A DNA stretch of 64,000 nt from Wurfbainia villosa (taxonomy: Eukaryota; Streptophyta; Magnoliopsida; Zingiberales; Zingiberaceae). This document shows positions 45,157 through 55,852 of the stretch, one piece after another (positions within the stretch are counted from its first letter, which is position 1; every line of letters starts with the position of its first letter). The notes beneath the pieces were generated by a model, which had not been told where the DNA came from, searched no databases, and was given only the letters and a program-made list of their open reading frames with translations. Location: positions 10,755,647 through 10,819,646 of the forward strand of contig CM045988.1 of NCBI GenBank assembly GCA_025175895.1, written 5' to 3'. The translations under genes were made by a program, and so were the position numbers.

Positions 45157-46302
45157 ATGTGTATAACGATGCATGATTTTACTCATAATTATGGTCAATT
45201 GAATGCGCATTGGTGTTTCATAACGAAACATAATATTGAGCAATACGTAAGGCATGCCATTAACGATTGTCCGGATATATTTGAACCTTCACAATTTGAA
45301 CAAGAAGATGTCACCGACAATTACAACCAGTGGCCACAAGATGATTCCTATTCATATAGTTATGACCCTGAGTACTTAAACCCACAATATTGTCCACCTA
45401 AATCCCGACTTGAGAAGATGATGGAAGATTTCATTCGAACAGAACAAGCGACAAACACTGAATTCCAATGGCGGCATTCGCAGACAAAGACTCAATATTG
45501 TTTCCCAAGTGAGAACGAGAGCTATGAATCACCACGCAAATTTTATCCAGAATCAAGTCCCCACTTAGAAGCCTTGCTAGAATATTCTACTAGGGAATGC
45601 AAGGAGCATAGTCTACAATTCGTGGAAGAAACCAAATGACTAGAAGTTTCCTTCGATGACTGGAATACACCTAATATGGCAGAGACTCACTTTGTGCTAA
45701 TGGATGAGGAAGACGTAGGTGATATAGGAAGTAAAGAAGGGCAATCCATTCAATCACCACGTGAAGAAGAAGTTGAGGATTATTTAATTGATACTTTAAT
45801 CGAGGAGTGCATTGCTTCAATCAAAACACCTCCTAACCTCAAGGATCTAGAAGAGCCTACCTTAACCCTCACTGAAACTTTAGTTACTAGTAACAAAACC
45901 CTTTTGGTGATTGATAATGATAAAATTTCATTGGACATAATAGAATCTACTAATTAATCTTTTGGCGAGGATGTCTATGGTGAGTTAAATTATTTACAGC
46001 ATTTAGATAATGATCAAACTATTGATAATTCATTGAGACTAAGCATGTAAAACCTCAAGTCAAGGAAAGCAGCACCCAAGTATCTTGCCCCTCCACGAGG
46101 AAGATTTAAAAGATATAGTAATGGAGGACCAAAAGGCAAGAAGAGAAAGGTGAGAAAGTATCTGGCCCCTCCACGAGCAAGATTTAAGAGATATGGTGAT
46201 AAGGGACCACAAGGGAGGAGGCATAAGGTGAGCAAATATCTTGCTCCCCCACGAGCAAGATTCAAACGCCTCAAACGAAATGTAGGAATAAGGTCGAGCT
46301 AA
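45157..46302 (+). pseudogene. Gyp-1 internal ORF with three in-frame stops, ending in basic repeats
   Basis: One reading frame runs from ATG 45157 (or 45169) to TAA 46300, interrupted only by TGA 45637, TAA 45955 and TAA 46048. It therefore looks like a single gene of about 380 codons that recently gained stops. The N-terminal two thirds are acidic and Tyr/Asp/Glu-rich (DNYNQWPQDDSYSYSYD, CPPKSRLEKMMEDFI). The end holds three copies of a basic unit, KYLAPPR(G/A)RFKRY, spaced about 24-25 residues apart. I do not recognise a catalytic domain. It sits where gag would start, so a gag-derived or nucleic-acid-binding protein is possible but unproven. Confidence 0.6.
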
Positions 46303-46340
46303 AAGACCTTAAACAAAGCGCTTCTTCGGAGGCAACCCAA
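46290..46340 (+). other. Conserved Athila-like tract after the internal ORF
   Basis: gtcgagctaaaagacctt and aaagcgcttcttcggaggca closely resemble a tract I associate with the region downstream of integrase in Athila-like elements. From memory; supports the lineage call. Confidence 0.5.
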
Positions 46341-46670
46341 GATTAGTTTTTAGGATTTCTTTTTATTGCATTCAATTTTTTGTAATTTGAACTTTGATTT
46401 ATAGTATTTAGCATTAGTAGGTAAGGAAAGAACTTTCTAGGTAAAAACAAAAGTCATTTTAAGTTTATGCGGTGAAGTGAGTGAGAGAAATCAGACCATT
46501 GTGCACCACGAGAAAAGAAACAAAGGGTGCACAACTAGGTCATGTGTTTTCACACGGTCGTGCCCTGACTTCCAGAGTCACACATGGTTAGGTAGTTTGT
46601 TTTCACATGGTCGTGCCCTGACTTCCAGAGGCGCACACGATCAGGCCGTGTGATTTAACATGGTCGTGGC

Positions 46671-46991
46671 ACGCCCCCTGGTCCACGTGAAAAGCCTACA
46701 CCAGCACCATTTTCTTTTCCTACTTTTGAGCATGATGCAGGTACTTCTGCCTACAATTTCTCGGAGTTCTGATCATGCCTTGATGACATATACACCGAGC
46801 AGCAGACGCAGGGGCAACGATGGGATGATCATAGCTCCTATACACAGGCGGAGTTTACAGGTTTATGGGAGCACTTCCAGTGGGTCGAGGACTTCTACAA
46901 CGAGGCTCGTATTTACTTTCAAGAGGAGGATGCCCAACGCCAGGAGGACGCCACCTACTGCCAGGAGATGCGGCAGCATATGTGTGCCTAG
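46671..46991 (+). pseudogene. Gyp-1 second ORF remnant (3' region)
   Basis: The frame from 46671 reads TPPGPREKPTPAPFSFPTFE, one TGA, then DDIYTEQQTQGQRWDDHSS and EHFQWVEDFYNEARIYFQEE to TAG at 46989. It has coding-like composition, is acidic and Gln/Glu-rich, and is probably helical. It lies between the conserved tract and the PPT, where Athila elements may carry an envelope-like or late ORF; I see no membrane segment. Just upstream (46545-46665) the phrase cacacggtcgtgccctgact recurs. Confidence 0.45.
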
Positions 46992-48123
46992 AAGGCATAG
47001 TGGGCCCGAGAGGAGGAGCACAGAGGGTCGTTGCATCCACTAGCTCTCATATCGACCACATGTAAATGTGGCATCACCGGCTTAGCACCAAGTTTTCCTA
47101 GGAGCTTGACATGCCGAGACTACCAGACTTCCCGCCTCGACCATAATATTAGAGGTATTGTTTCATATAAGTCTGAGGGAGGAACCCCAAGTTCTAATTT
47201 ATTTTGTTTCTAGCAGTAGTTTCTTTCATGATATTTGCATTTTAGTTAGCATTCATTTGTTCATGCATAGGTTGTTCAGTTTCTTTCAACACTTAGTTTT
47301 TGCTATCTATAAGCTGCCTCAATAGTATTTTAAAGTTACTTACATGAGTTGTTCCCATAGGTAGCTTAACTTCATTTATCTCGTAGTATTTTATTTTATT
47401 TGCTCTAATGAATGTTCTAGACTTACACTAGTTAGCTTTTATTTTTACACCTACACATGTTGAACATTCTGAAAGAGAGAATCTAGTATGTACCTAGTTA
47501 TGATTCATCTTAGTAGTCTAGTACTTTGGAATCCATAGGTGACTCTAGGTTTAACATTTTAGTTACTGGAGATGCTCGGATTGTATAAGCCCATTAGGAA
47601 AAATTAAAATCCCAGTGAGCAAAAAAATAAAAGATAAAAAAAAAGAGAGAAAAGAGAGAAAAGAGAGAGAGAGAAATGAAAGAAAAGAAAAAAATATAAT
47701 ATAAATATTATGAGGGATAAAAAAATAGTTGTCATGGGTGGAAATGGTGAGGTACTCCTTTGAGACCGAGTAAGGTTACTGGAGAAACACCTATCAATTT
47801 CTCTCAATATCAAGCAAGCCTTGGAGACTTTGTGCTAGATCTAGGGAATGACCCTCGCTTTGGGCAGGTAAGTGCCTAAGAGCCGGAGACCTTAGGAAAG
47901 CTATAGGATGAGGACTTAACACACCATGGAACGAGTATCCCCTAAGAATGATTCGCTTAGTACGAGCACGAGGAGCTAACTTAGTGAATTTCTATAATAT
48001 ATTTATTTTGCTTTGATTGCAAATACCACTTGATAAATTTAGTTAACATGCTAAGTATGGAACAATATCTTTTTAAAATTTCATGGCACTGAGGTTTACT
48101 TGAGAACAAGCAAAGATTTAAGT
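46992..48123 (+). other. Gyp-1 3' non-coding region
   Basis: No coding signal. Includes a purine-only simple repeat (agagaaaag, gagaga) at about 47630-47695, a common companion of such elements. Confidence 0.7.
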
Positions 48124-48133
48124 CTGGGGGAAG
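48124..48133 (+). other. Polypurine tract of Gyp-1
   Basis: tctgggggaag directly before TGATGTGAGC; the aagtctggggg form is typical of gypsy elements. Confidence 0.85.
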
Positions 48134-49627
48134 TGATGTGAGCAAAATATATAGGGTTTTAGGAGTAGTTTTCCCTCACATCTCATTACATTTTATGTTT
48201 GTTTCATGCATATTTCACTTTGTTTTGTATGCATTTCATATTTTCTAGTATGGAGATCTACTTTTTATACTTTTGTGTGCAGGATAGCATTTCATGAGAA
48301 AATGATGCATTTTTGGAGCAATTTGTGGAGCACGGATCTTAGGGAACACACACTGGCCATGTCCCAAGACTTGGGCATGTTTCCGAAGCGAAATGGATCA
48401 AAACGGAGGCTCCAGAAAAGACACGGCTAGGCCATGTGAAAACACACGGTCGTGCCTTTTTTCCAGCTCAATTTCGAGACGAGATTTCATCTGTTTTCCA
48501 GCCTTGCACATGACCAGGCCATGTGAAATTCACACGATTGTGTGGCGGCTCCGCAAATTCAAGGAAATAGGGTTTTTCAAGCATTTATGGAAAGCTGGAG
48601 CTACCTCTATAATAGGAAACTCATCCAAGAGGAGAGGCATCACGAGGGAGCTGCCCTAGGGCTCCCAAAACCTAGGGGGGAGGCACGACGGCTAGAACGG
48701 CACACCGAAGCCCTAAAAAGCTTCGGGAACTCGCAACGGGGAGGAATAACGCCGCCGGAGATCCAAGTTTTGCACTTCAACACCGGAGAGAAGCCCACAT
48801 CGGCATTGTAACCTCTTGTTCTTGCATTTTTTTATGATATATTCGAACATGAACATGCCTTGTGATTCTCTTCTTCTATATATGGAGTAGTTCCTTCGAT
48901 TCTAGGATTAGGGAGTAGCTTGTGTGTGCATGACATATTGCTTCAAATTGAATTCTATTTTTGAGTTTGAATTTGCAATTGGAAATTATTTATACCAATA
49001 TCTATGCGTATTTGGTTTTCTACCTATTGTGCTTAGGCAATACGAGGGGTAACAACCCTCGTATCTAAGATTTAGTGGATTTATATAAGGAACCTAGGGG
49101 TAAACCTGATCTCCTATAACCGTGGGTAGAAGGATGCAATGGAACTGGAAATAGTTCGTTGCAGGGATTTATTTGGCATCCTCGTACCGCCTATCCCGTT
49201 GTTGTAAGGCAGAGATAGCTCCCAATATATGCGGTGGCTCATCGGGAGAGTGTATGATGTCCCTTCCACAAAACCATAGTTAGACGTTTAGACAACGCGC
49301 AGTTGATAGCATGTTTTGTGAAACACAAGCGAAACCGAAGTCCTAGAATCCCTTTAAAAGATCTCGCGGCAAGCTCTTTTGTTCCTCTGTGTGACACCGA
49401 ACTAGAGTTTTGTCTACCGACAACCCTCATAATCGCAACCCTTAGATTTGGCTTCTGAACAATTTCACCCACTAAACAAATTGGTACTTGAATCTCAGTC
49501 CCTGTGGGATCGATAATCTTTTATTACTTGACAACATCCGTGCATTTGTATCCATTGAGCGCAAGCGCGCACTTCGAGTCCTTGATGGTCTTCGTCGTGA
49601 GGTTTGAGGTCACATTCGTGTGCATCA
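48134..49627 (+). repeat. Gyp-1 3' LTR
   Basis: 1494 bp, uninterrupted copy of the LTR split at left; followed by target duplication atagg. Confidence 0.92.
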
Positions 49628-49632
49628 ATAGG

Positions 49633-49640
49633 CACTAACA
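49633..49640 (+). repeat. TRM-1 left LTR, last eight bases
   Basis: cactaaca, completing the LTR that begins at 7105. Confidence 0.85.
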
Positions 49641-49950
49641 ATTGGGATCAGAGTCATGGTCCATGCCAAGCCATGAACCTCGAACAAAGGAAGTTGAGCT
49701 CCCATGTACGGATCAAGAGATCCATACACCAGGAAGAAAGTCCAGTTGGGTTGGGAGGATCAAACAACTGGCAGGAAGTCCAGTTGAGCCAGAAAGACTG
49801 GAAAAATGGCAAGAAGGCCAGATGGGTCAGGAGGATCACACAGTTGGCAGGAAGTCCTGGTGGGTTAAGGATCGGACATCAAGCAGAGATGTCCTTCGAG
49901 GACGGACAGGCTTGAGGGGGGTCAATGTGGTTCTTCGTTTGAGGGGGGAT
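49641..49950 (+). other. TRM-1 internal region with PBS and PPT
   Basis: 310 bp. PBS-like tgggatcagagtc at 49643-49655 (tRNA-Met type with two changes). The phrase tggcaggaagtcc recurs. gaggggggat at 49941-49950 is the PPT. Non-coding. Confidence 0.85.
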
Positions 49951-50146
49951 TGTTGAAGAATTGGGAATACAACCAAAGTCCTACATTGGTAAGACATGGA
50001 AAAGATCATGTGCTTATAAGATGAAAAGATATCTCCATTGGTATGAGGTCTTTTGGGTAAAGCCCAAAAATAAAACCATGAGGGCTTAGGCCCAAAGTGG
50101 AATATCATGCCATTGTGGAGATATGTGATTCTTATATACACTAACA
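49951..50146 (+). repeat. TRM-1 right LTR
   Basis: 196 bp, tgttgaagaa..cactaaca; intact reference for the split left LTR. Confidence 0.9.
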
Positions 50147-51135
50147 GTATGTCGATGACATATTACTTATAGGAAACAATATATCTATGTTACAATCAAT
50201 TAAATTTGGTTATCCAAAACATTGTCCATGAAAGACCTTGGAGAAGCAACCTACATCCTCGGGATTAAGATCTATAGAGATAGATCAAAATGGTTACTTG
50301 GTCTTTTGCAATCTACATATATAGACTGAGTGCTAAAGAGGTTTATCATGTCAGAATCTAAGAAATATTTTCTTCCCATTAGGCATGTGATACACCTTTC
50401 GAAGTCTATGTGTCCGCGCACAGAAGACGAGAGGATTTGCATGAGTAAGATTCCCTATGCATCCGCAATAGGATCTATCATGTATGCTATGTTATGTACG
50501 AGGCCCGATGTTTCGTATGCTCTGAGTGTCACGAGCAGATACCAATCTAATCCTAGAATGGATCATTGAGCGACTGTTAAGACAATCCTTAAGTACTTAA
50601 GAAGAACTAAGGATGTGTTCCTACTATATGGAGAGGGTGATATGGTAATATGCGAGTATATGGATGTCAGCTTTCAGACAGACAAGGATAATTCCAGGTC
50701 TCATTTTGGGTACATATTCACCGTGAATGGAGGCGCAATAAGTTGAATAAGTTCTAAGCAAGACACTGTATCAGATTCTACTACTGAGTAGAATACATTG
50801 CAACTTCGGAAGCAACAAAGGAACCAGTTTGGATCAAGAAGTTCGTCTCTGGACTTGGTGTGGTTCCAACCATTGTTGAAGTAATACCAGTCTATTGCGA
50901 CAACAATGGAGCAATTGCACAGAAAAAAGAGCCAAGGTCTCATTAACCATCCAGACATGTGCTTTGGCACTATCATTTGATCAGAGAGATCATAAGTAGA
51001 AAGGAAATACAAATCGAGAAAATTCCCACTAAAAGGAACATAGCGGACCCTTTAACTAAGGCCTTACCTCAAAGTAAGTTTGAGGGTCCTGTTAGAGCTT
51101 ATGGTATTGGATACCGTGACGATTGGCATTAGGCC
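50147..51135 (+). pseudogene. CopX-0 reverse transcriptase (catalytic part) and RNase H, broken
   Basis: Resumes the RT cut at 7104. YVDD lies at 50148-50159 (YVDDILLIGNN), straddling the TRM-1 target duplication. Further recognisable parts: SLCPRTEDERICMSKIPYAS and GSIMYAMLCTRPDVSYAL (50400-50560), then RNase H with DNSRSHFGYIFTVNGGAIS, DSTTE and CDNNGAIAQ-like boxes in broken frames. At least eight stops or shifts. It ends with the aagtgggag PPT. Confidence 0.85.
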
Positions 51136-51146
51136 AAGTGGGAGTT
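51136..51146 (+). other. Polypurine tract of CopX-0
   Basis: aagtgggagtt directly before TGTTAG. Confidence 0.88.
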
Positions 51147-54100
51147 TGTTAGTTATATATGAGATATGTCTTAAGGCAATCGCCTTATAGTTGTACCATT
51201 TATTTGATAAATGAAGATTCACTATTTGAGTATACATGTTTTCATGTATTTGATTGGATCTTAAACTCATTTGATGAATGTCCATAATACGATTCACAGC
51301 ATGAGAGAATTTATGATTGGATCACAACTAGTGAGTATATCTACATGTGTGATTGTGATGTATTAGAATTATCCCTAGTCAATGAATTGATGTATTCGGA
51401 CACCATCAATTCTGTTGAGACTAGCACAAGTTATACTCTTTGGTTTATCCAAGCAGCTATTTTTCATTGGCTGGAGACATTGGGATGTCTGGAGTTAATC
51501 GTGGATGCTAGTTATGGTAATTAGTTCATTGGAGTGACCAGTTGTAAGACTTCATATGGTTCTCTGCATATATGGATATGTCAATAAAGTTCTTACAGTA
51601 GCTTAAGTGTGATGTTCCTTCGACTTGAGGTATTAAAATCATCTTGGTGATGAAGACTTATGCTTTGACATCTTAAGTAACCATCTCCGAGGAGAAGTGG
51701 ACCCGGGATGATTGTGTATAAGTCGAAGTGGCCGAAGGTGTTTGAATAGCCTACAAAGGATTCACCGCTCCATGTGAGGAGATGTATCCCCTATGGCCTC
51801 TCGTCAGATTGTTACTAAAGTCTTTGGCCAAAGCATTACATGTTTAGAGTATGGTACTCGTGAATACATGTCCAGTTACTAGAATCTGAAGGATGAGGAA
51901 GTAATACTTGGGCTAGGTGTAACGTAGTCAGCCTAGTGGGGACTGCCACAATAGACCATGTCCTGAACTAAGTGGGTATAAGATGAGTGAAAAGAATGGG
52001 GCACACTTCATTGTAGCTGCTGAAGGGTTTCAGAAAAGGTTTTGGGATCAACCGTTGATTTTTCGGTTAAATGGGGATCATGATGTACTACTAGGTGTCA
52101 CTCATGATTGTTCTATAATTAATGGTTAATTATAGACGACCAACATAAATCGAAAACCTATTTGGTCACACGCACAATGAATATAATCCGAAGGATTTAA
52201 AATGAGCTTGAGAATAGGATTATCAGATCGAGAGAGACATGGTTTGGTTGGACCATACGAAGAGTGAGCATGAAATTGTTTCGGTCGCAACAGAAGCATG
52301 AATGTGTTGAGTTTTATGAAGACATGATGGATGAACCAAATCGATTTGGTTCTAATCCAATGGTGGAAAATAAACCAAAGTGGTTTGGTTATTTTTAAAT
52401 GAATGAACCAAAATTTGTTCGGTTCATTTTAACTTAAAATAGACCAATGTGGTTTGGTTTATTTTAACTTAAGTTATTGGACCGGGTTATTGAATTTTTG
52501 TTATGAATCAATAACCCTTAGGAGAATATGTTCTCTATAAAAACACGGCTTAAGGGTTTTTGTGAGATGAAGAACAATTGAATCGGTTCAAGGTTTTGGA
52601 AAACCCTAGACTTCTCTCCTCTTCCTCCTTTTGAGTTGCCACCCAACAAGGTTGCTGCCCAACCTTGTTGTCGCCACCCCCTTGGCCGGACCACCCTAGC
52701 TGCCGCCGTCCTCCCCATGCCACCGGCCATCCTTCCTTGACTCCGATGACCAAGGACTAGCCGGCCATCTCCTTTGGTCAGCACCAACTCCTCCACCACA
52801 AGCTATCCAGTTTTGGATAACTTGTTGTCCCTTGCATGGAGAGGTCATTTGTACATTGTTTTATGCTCTGACAGTGACCTACTTTTCGGGGATTGGATCT
52901 CTGGCAATCCTCTTCATGGAGGACCAAAGGTTTCATCAATTGTTTGACAATAATCACTTCCGAGAAGCGAGTTCATGGAACTCAGTTTTGGATCTGAATT
53001 TGATCCAGATTGTGATCATCTCTCGATCACAACGTCTTCGATTTGTGACTAGTATCTCATGAGAAGACATGGCTTGTGGCTTTGTGAATCTATCCCGATG
53101 ATACTCGGTGTGGATACGGATAGAGGCGAGACTTGCAAGTATGGCTCGGTTGATGTCATTCCAGCTTCACATAATTCGTCAGGTATACCTAGAGTAGTTT
53201 TCCTTTATTTCAAAATTTGAAATGTCGATTATGTTTGTACATGTTGTTGTTGGATCGAGAAGCGTTGCTAGAGGGGGGGTGAATAGCGATCGTAAATCTT
53301 TTCATTTGTTTTGTTCGAGTAGACAATTAAATGAGTAAGCACAGCGGAAAATAAAGAGACACGTTTATTTTACTTGGTTCACAACCCAGCGGTTGCTACT
53401 CCAAGGCCCTATCGGTCCTAGACCACGAACGGAGGGCAAAGCACTATAACGTCTCCTCCTCGTTGGAGGTAGGAGACAACGATCACAAAACCGGAAGTAC
53501 AAGGATGAGGCAACAAGCCTACCTCACCTCGTTACGATTAAAACAAAGAATACAATAAAAATAATTACTTGCTACTGCTGCCGACGAAGGAGATTTGAAC
53601 TTGTCGTCGCGTCGGCGTTATGACGGTGTTGGAGCGTTGGCGTTGTAGGAGCACTTGATAATAAACTTGATGATGTTTGGAGTTGGAATCCACCCCTCCT
53701 TTTATAGATTTTGCCCTCTGAATATGTCTCCTCTTTTTTTGGAATAGATCACGAAGTTGTATAATTTTTATCGCGAAGTGGCCGCATCAAACCTTATCCG
53801 TTTTGACCTAGCGCAAAGGCTGATTCGTCACCATCAGTCGACTGATGACTCCCATCAGTCGACTATGAAACATCGATCGGCCTTGCCCTCGTGATCATTG
53901 CCCGGTGGCCACTTCCTCTGATGAGGTTAGCTCAGAAAATGATAAATACGACGGTTTCTAACCGTCCGATCTCGACTTATACCTTCCATAAGAAGTCTTA
54001 GTCGGATCGCCGCCTACGGTCATCCCCGTACAGAGGACATGACCTTACCATCTCTCACTCACACGAGCTTACCTCGATACTTACTGTGTCGCTTTCGCTT

Positions 54101-54446
54101 CCGGCCTTCCACTCGATTCCTTCGGCTCCCTTTGAAGTCACTCGAGTGTCATCCGACCACCGCGGCTTCATCCGGGTGTCGCTAGCCTTCAGCTCTAGCT
54201 TTAGTACTTTTCTGCATACTCGATTTAGCTCGTGAGATAATGATGTAAACTTAACTTTGTGTCTTTGCCATAATCAAAACACAGGTTCGATTATCTGGTG
54301 CCCCTGCACCAACAGTTGTATCCTTGCATGCGTGTGGTGTGTGTATTGTAATAAATAGTTTATTACTTATTTTTGCTTCCGTTGTGTTCATGCTTACGAA
54401 ACATGTTCGAATACAACACCCACATCAGTTCCATGGGAACGCAACA
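51147..54446 (+). repeat. CopX-0 3' LTR, split by Solo-1
   Basis: LTR sequence is 51147-53247 plus 54320-54446, ending gaacgcaaca; about 2.2 kb net, matching 11565-13789 with more divergence than between the LTRs of CopX-1. Open frames at 52518-52799 on the opposite strand are chance. Confidence 0.88.
53248..54314 (-). mobile_element. Solo-1: solo LTR of a TRG-related family
   Basis: 1067 bp, TGTTGGATCG..CACCAACA on the plus strand, with perfect target duplication gttgt at 53243-53247 and 54315-54319. It shares with TRG LTRs the gctagaggggggg start, CAGTCGACTG motifs and gcaccaaca end. No internal region or partner LTR, so it is an LTR-LTR recombination product. Confidence 0.9.
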
Positions 54447-54454
54447 AAAGCTTC

Positions 54455-54646
54455 CTAGAAGAGAATGTTAACAGAACTTTTCGTGTCCATTAGGACTCGA
54501 GCCACCTCATAATTTACAAGTGAGACCCTAATTACCAAGGCATCGGTATGATATAGGAGGATATCTTGAAGATCTTCATGTCCAAAGTATAGCCGGAGTG
54601 TGCTTTGGATGGCTCGATCTTGTACAATAGCCAAACTTTCAATCAA
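54455..54646 (-). pseudogene. Gyp-0 aspartic protease fragment
   Basis: Reads FGHEDLQDILLYHTDALVIR, then VARVLMDTKSSVNILF. Gypsy proteases have DNGSS here, so the catalytic DxG is changed to DTK. Cut by CopX-0 shortly after, at 54447. Confidence 0.75.
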
Positions 54647-55429
54647 GCGGGAGTAAGACTTCTAGGCTCTATTGGAGTCTCCCTCAGTGGGTACTTCTAT
54701 AATAACATTAATAACTCCTCTAGTGGGGGTGTCACCGAGAGCAGCTAATGCCCCCTCGCTGGCTGATTCTTCTTGAGAGACACTTTCGGGGTTGGGTTGA
54801 CTGCCCTGTTGGGGGATGAGCTTGGGGTCTTCTATTATAAGGCCCAGGACGAACAACATTAGGTTGGCACCCTCTCCCTGCCCATCCCCCAAATTGCAAT
54901 TGTAGGTGAGGGTAATTGGCTCTGTTACACTCTAACTCACTTTGCAACTTGAAGCACTGCTCGCTGGCATGCCCATATTCTATATGGTATTGATAGAAGA
55001 ATGAAGTTGGGGGATTACAAGGAATCCCTCTATATCCGATCGAGCATTGAAGAACACCTTGTTGATCATATACTTTTATTTCCTGCTATTTCTATGTTCA
55101 CGGGAGAGGTAATGCCTCAGTGGCCATAACTCAGAGGGGAGGATGAGGGTGAGCTCCCAACATCGGGGGTCATGGATGAGGCACTTCAGGAAGAAAGAGT
55201 CTGGCATATTCTCTTTTGGGAAGTCCCCATTAAATAGACGGAAGGTTCCTTTCTGCGGGAGTGTAAGTAGGATTCTTTTTTTCCCTTCTCACCCTTAACC
55301 CTTTCTCCTCATTAATGTATTCTTCAACGTGGGCCAATAACTCTTCATAATTGGTGGCTCACTTTCTCAGCAAGGAACTAAGGAAGGGTCCCTCCTTCAA
55401 CCCATGAGGGATACCCACTCTTAAGAAGT
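54647..55429 (-). pseudogene. Gyp-0 gag C-terminus and linker, broken
   Basis: Frames from 55429 down read NFLRVGIPHGLKEGPFLSSL, LLAHVEEYINEEKG, then several stops, and FYQYHIEYGHASEQCFKLQ, a degenerate gypsy zinc knuckle with its first Cys lost. After this a Pro/Ser-rich linker leads to the protease. Confidence 0.7.
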
Positions 55430-55852
55430 TAGATATGGCGAGGGTATCTCCGAGTAGTGGCAATGAAACGGTGTATATAACTTCTTAAGGATTCTGAGGA
55501 CTCTTGTTTCAAATGAAGTAGAATGGAAGAATAATGTTTATATATTTTACAGCTAGCAAATTGTTGAAAAAAAACTCCCATCAAGTCAGAAAAACATGTA
55601 ATAGAATCAAGAGGTAAAGACTTAAACCATCTTTGAGCGGAGGAGACCAAGGTGATGTAGAAGGCCCAACAATTAAGGGTGTCAGTATAACAATGAAGGA
55701 CAGCTACACCTTCAAATTGAGATAGGTGCTCTTCAAAATCGAAAGTGTCATCATACATCTCCATTTGAGGGGCACGAAAGTGTGCAGGTGGTCTCTCTAG
55801 TACAATGTCATCAGTGAAAGGACAAGGCTCATAAGGTTCTGGTTCCCTCATG
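55430..55852 (-). pseudogene. Gyp-0 gag core (retrotransposon gag domain)
   Basis: About 140 open codons: REPEPYEPCPFTDDIVLERP, YDDTFDFEEHLSQFEGVAVL, AQRWFKSLPLDSITCFSDL and SLRSYIHRF. This is the classic gypsy gag helical domain (positions of SAQRWF and F.QQFAS as in the family). The N-terminal side is cut by TRG-3, whose first bases supply the apparent MLH start, so that start is an artefact. Confidence 0.8.

Larger units (their letters stand above)
7295..49627 (+). mobile_element. Gyp-1: non-autonomous Athila-like (Ty3/gypsy) element
   Basis: LTRs run tgatgtgagc to gtgtgcatca: left 7295-8379 plus 44574-44994 (split by CopY-0), right 48134-49627. The target duplication is a perfect atagg at 7290-7294 and 49628-49632. 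The PBS at 45001 is of the tRNA-Asp kind typical of Athila elements. Internal sequence of about 3.1 kb has one decayed ORF, a conserved tract and a second ORF remnant, but no protease, RT or integrase. I therefore read it as a large retrotransposon derivative mobilised by relatives. The Athila link rests on the PBS and the tract at 46290-46340. Confidence 0.87.
7105..50146 (+). mobile_element. TRM-1: TRIM-type miniature retrotransposon, split by 42.3 kb of nested insertions
   Basis: Without its insertion it is about 704 bp: left LTR 7105-7294 plus 49633-49640 (about 198 bp), internal region 49641-49950 (310 bp), right LTR 49951-50146 (196 bp). Ends are TG/CA. Target duplication is ttatg (7100-7104) and gtatg (50147-50151), one mismatch. 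It has a PBS-like site (tgggatcagagtc, 49643-49655), a PPT (gaggggggat, 49941-49950) and no coding capacity. This is the definition of a TRIM. The LTR stretch with cattggtaagacatgg and gcccaaa motifs resembles TRIM LTRs I recall from other plants; that resemblance is from memory only. Confidence 0.88.
1..54446 (+). mobile_element. CopX-0: Ty1/copia retrotransposon, 3' part (RT to 3' LTR), host of the whole nest
   Basis: Three separated pieces read as one copia pol gene in the same orientation: 1-40, 6712-7104 and 50147-51135. They are followed by a purine tract and a 3' LTR at 51147-54446. The pieces are contiguous by comparison with the related CopX-1 copy at 26260-27587. Insertions TRG-1, TRM-1 and Solo-1 explain the gaps, each with a 5-bp target duplication. 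The 5' end lies left of the window. Right of the LTR the sequence is a minus-strand gypsy protease gene, so CopX-0 itself inserted into Gyp-0; the candidate right-hand target duplication is aaagc (54447-54451). Coding capacity is lost through stops and frameshifts. Confidence 0.9.
54447..55852 (-). mobile_element. Gyp-0: Ty3/gypsy gag-protease fragment
   Basis: Minus-strand order gag (55852-55430), linker and CxHxxxGHxxxxC-like knuckle (about 54990-54950), protease (54646-54455). It is cut at left by CopX-0 within the protease and at right by TRG-3 within gag. No LTR of this element is in the window. Gag and protease styles fit Tat-type gypsy elements; the lineage is inferred. Confidence 0.8.

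Noticed and set aside
52518..52799. Minus-strand Gly/Arg-rich frames in the CopX LTRs (also 60581-60850)
   Set aside because: LTR sequence in the antisense direction, not conserved as a frame between copies.
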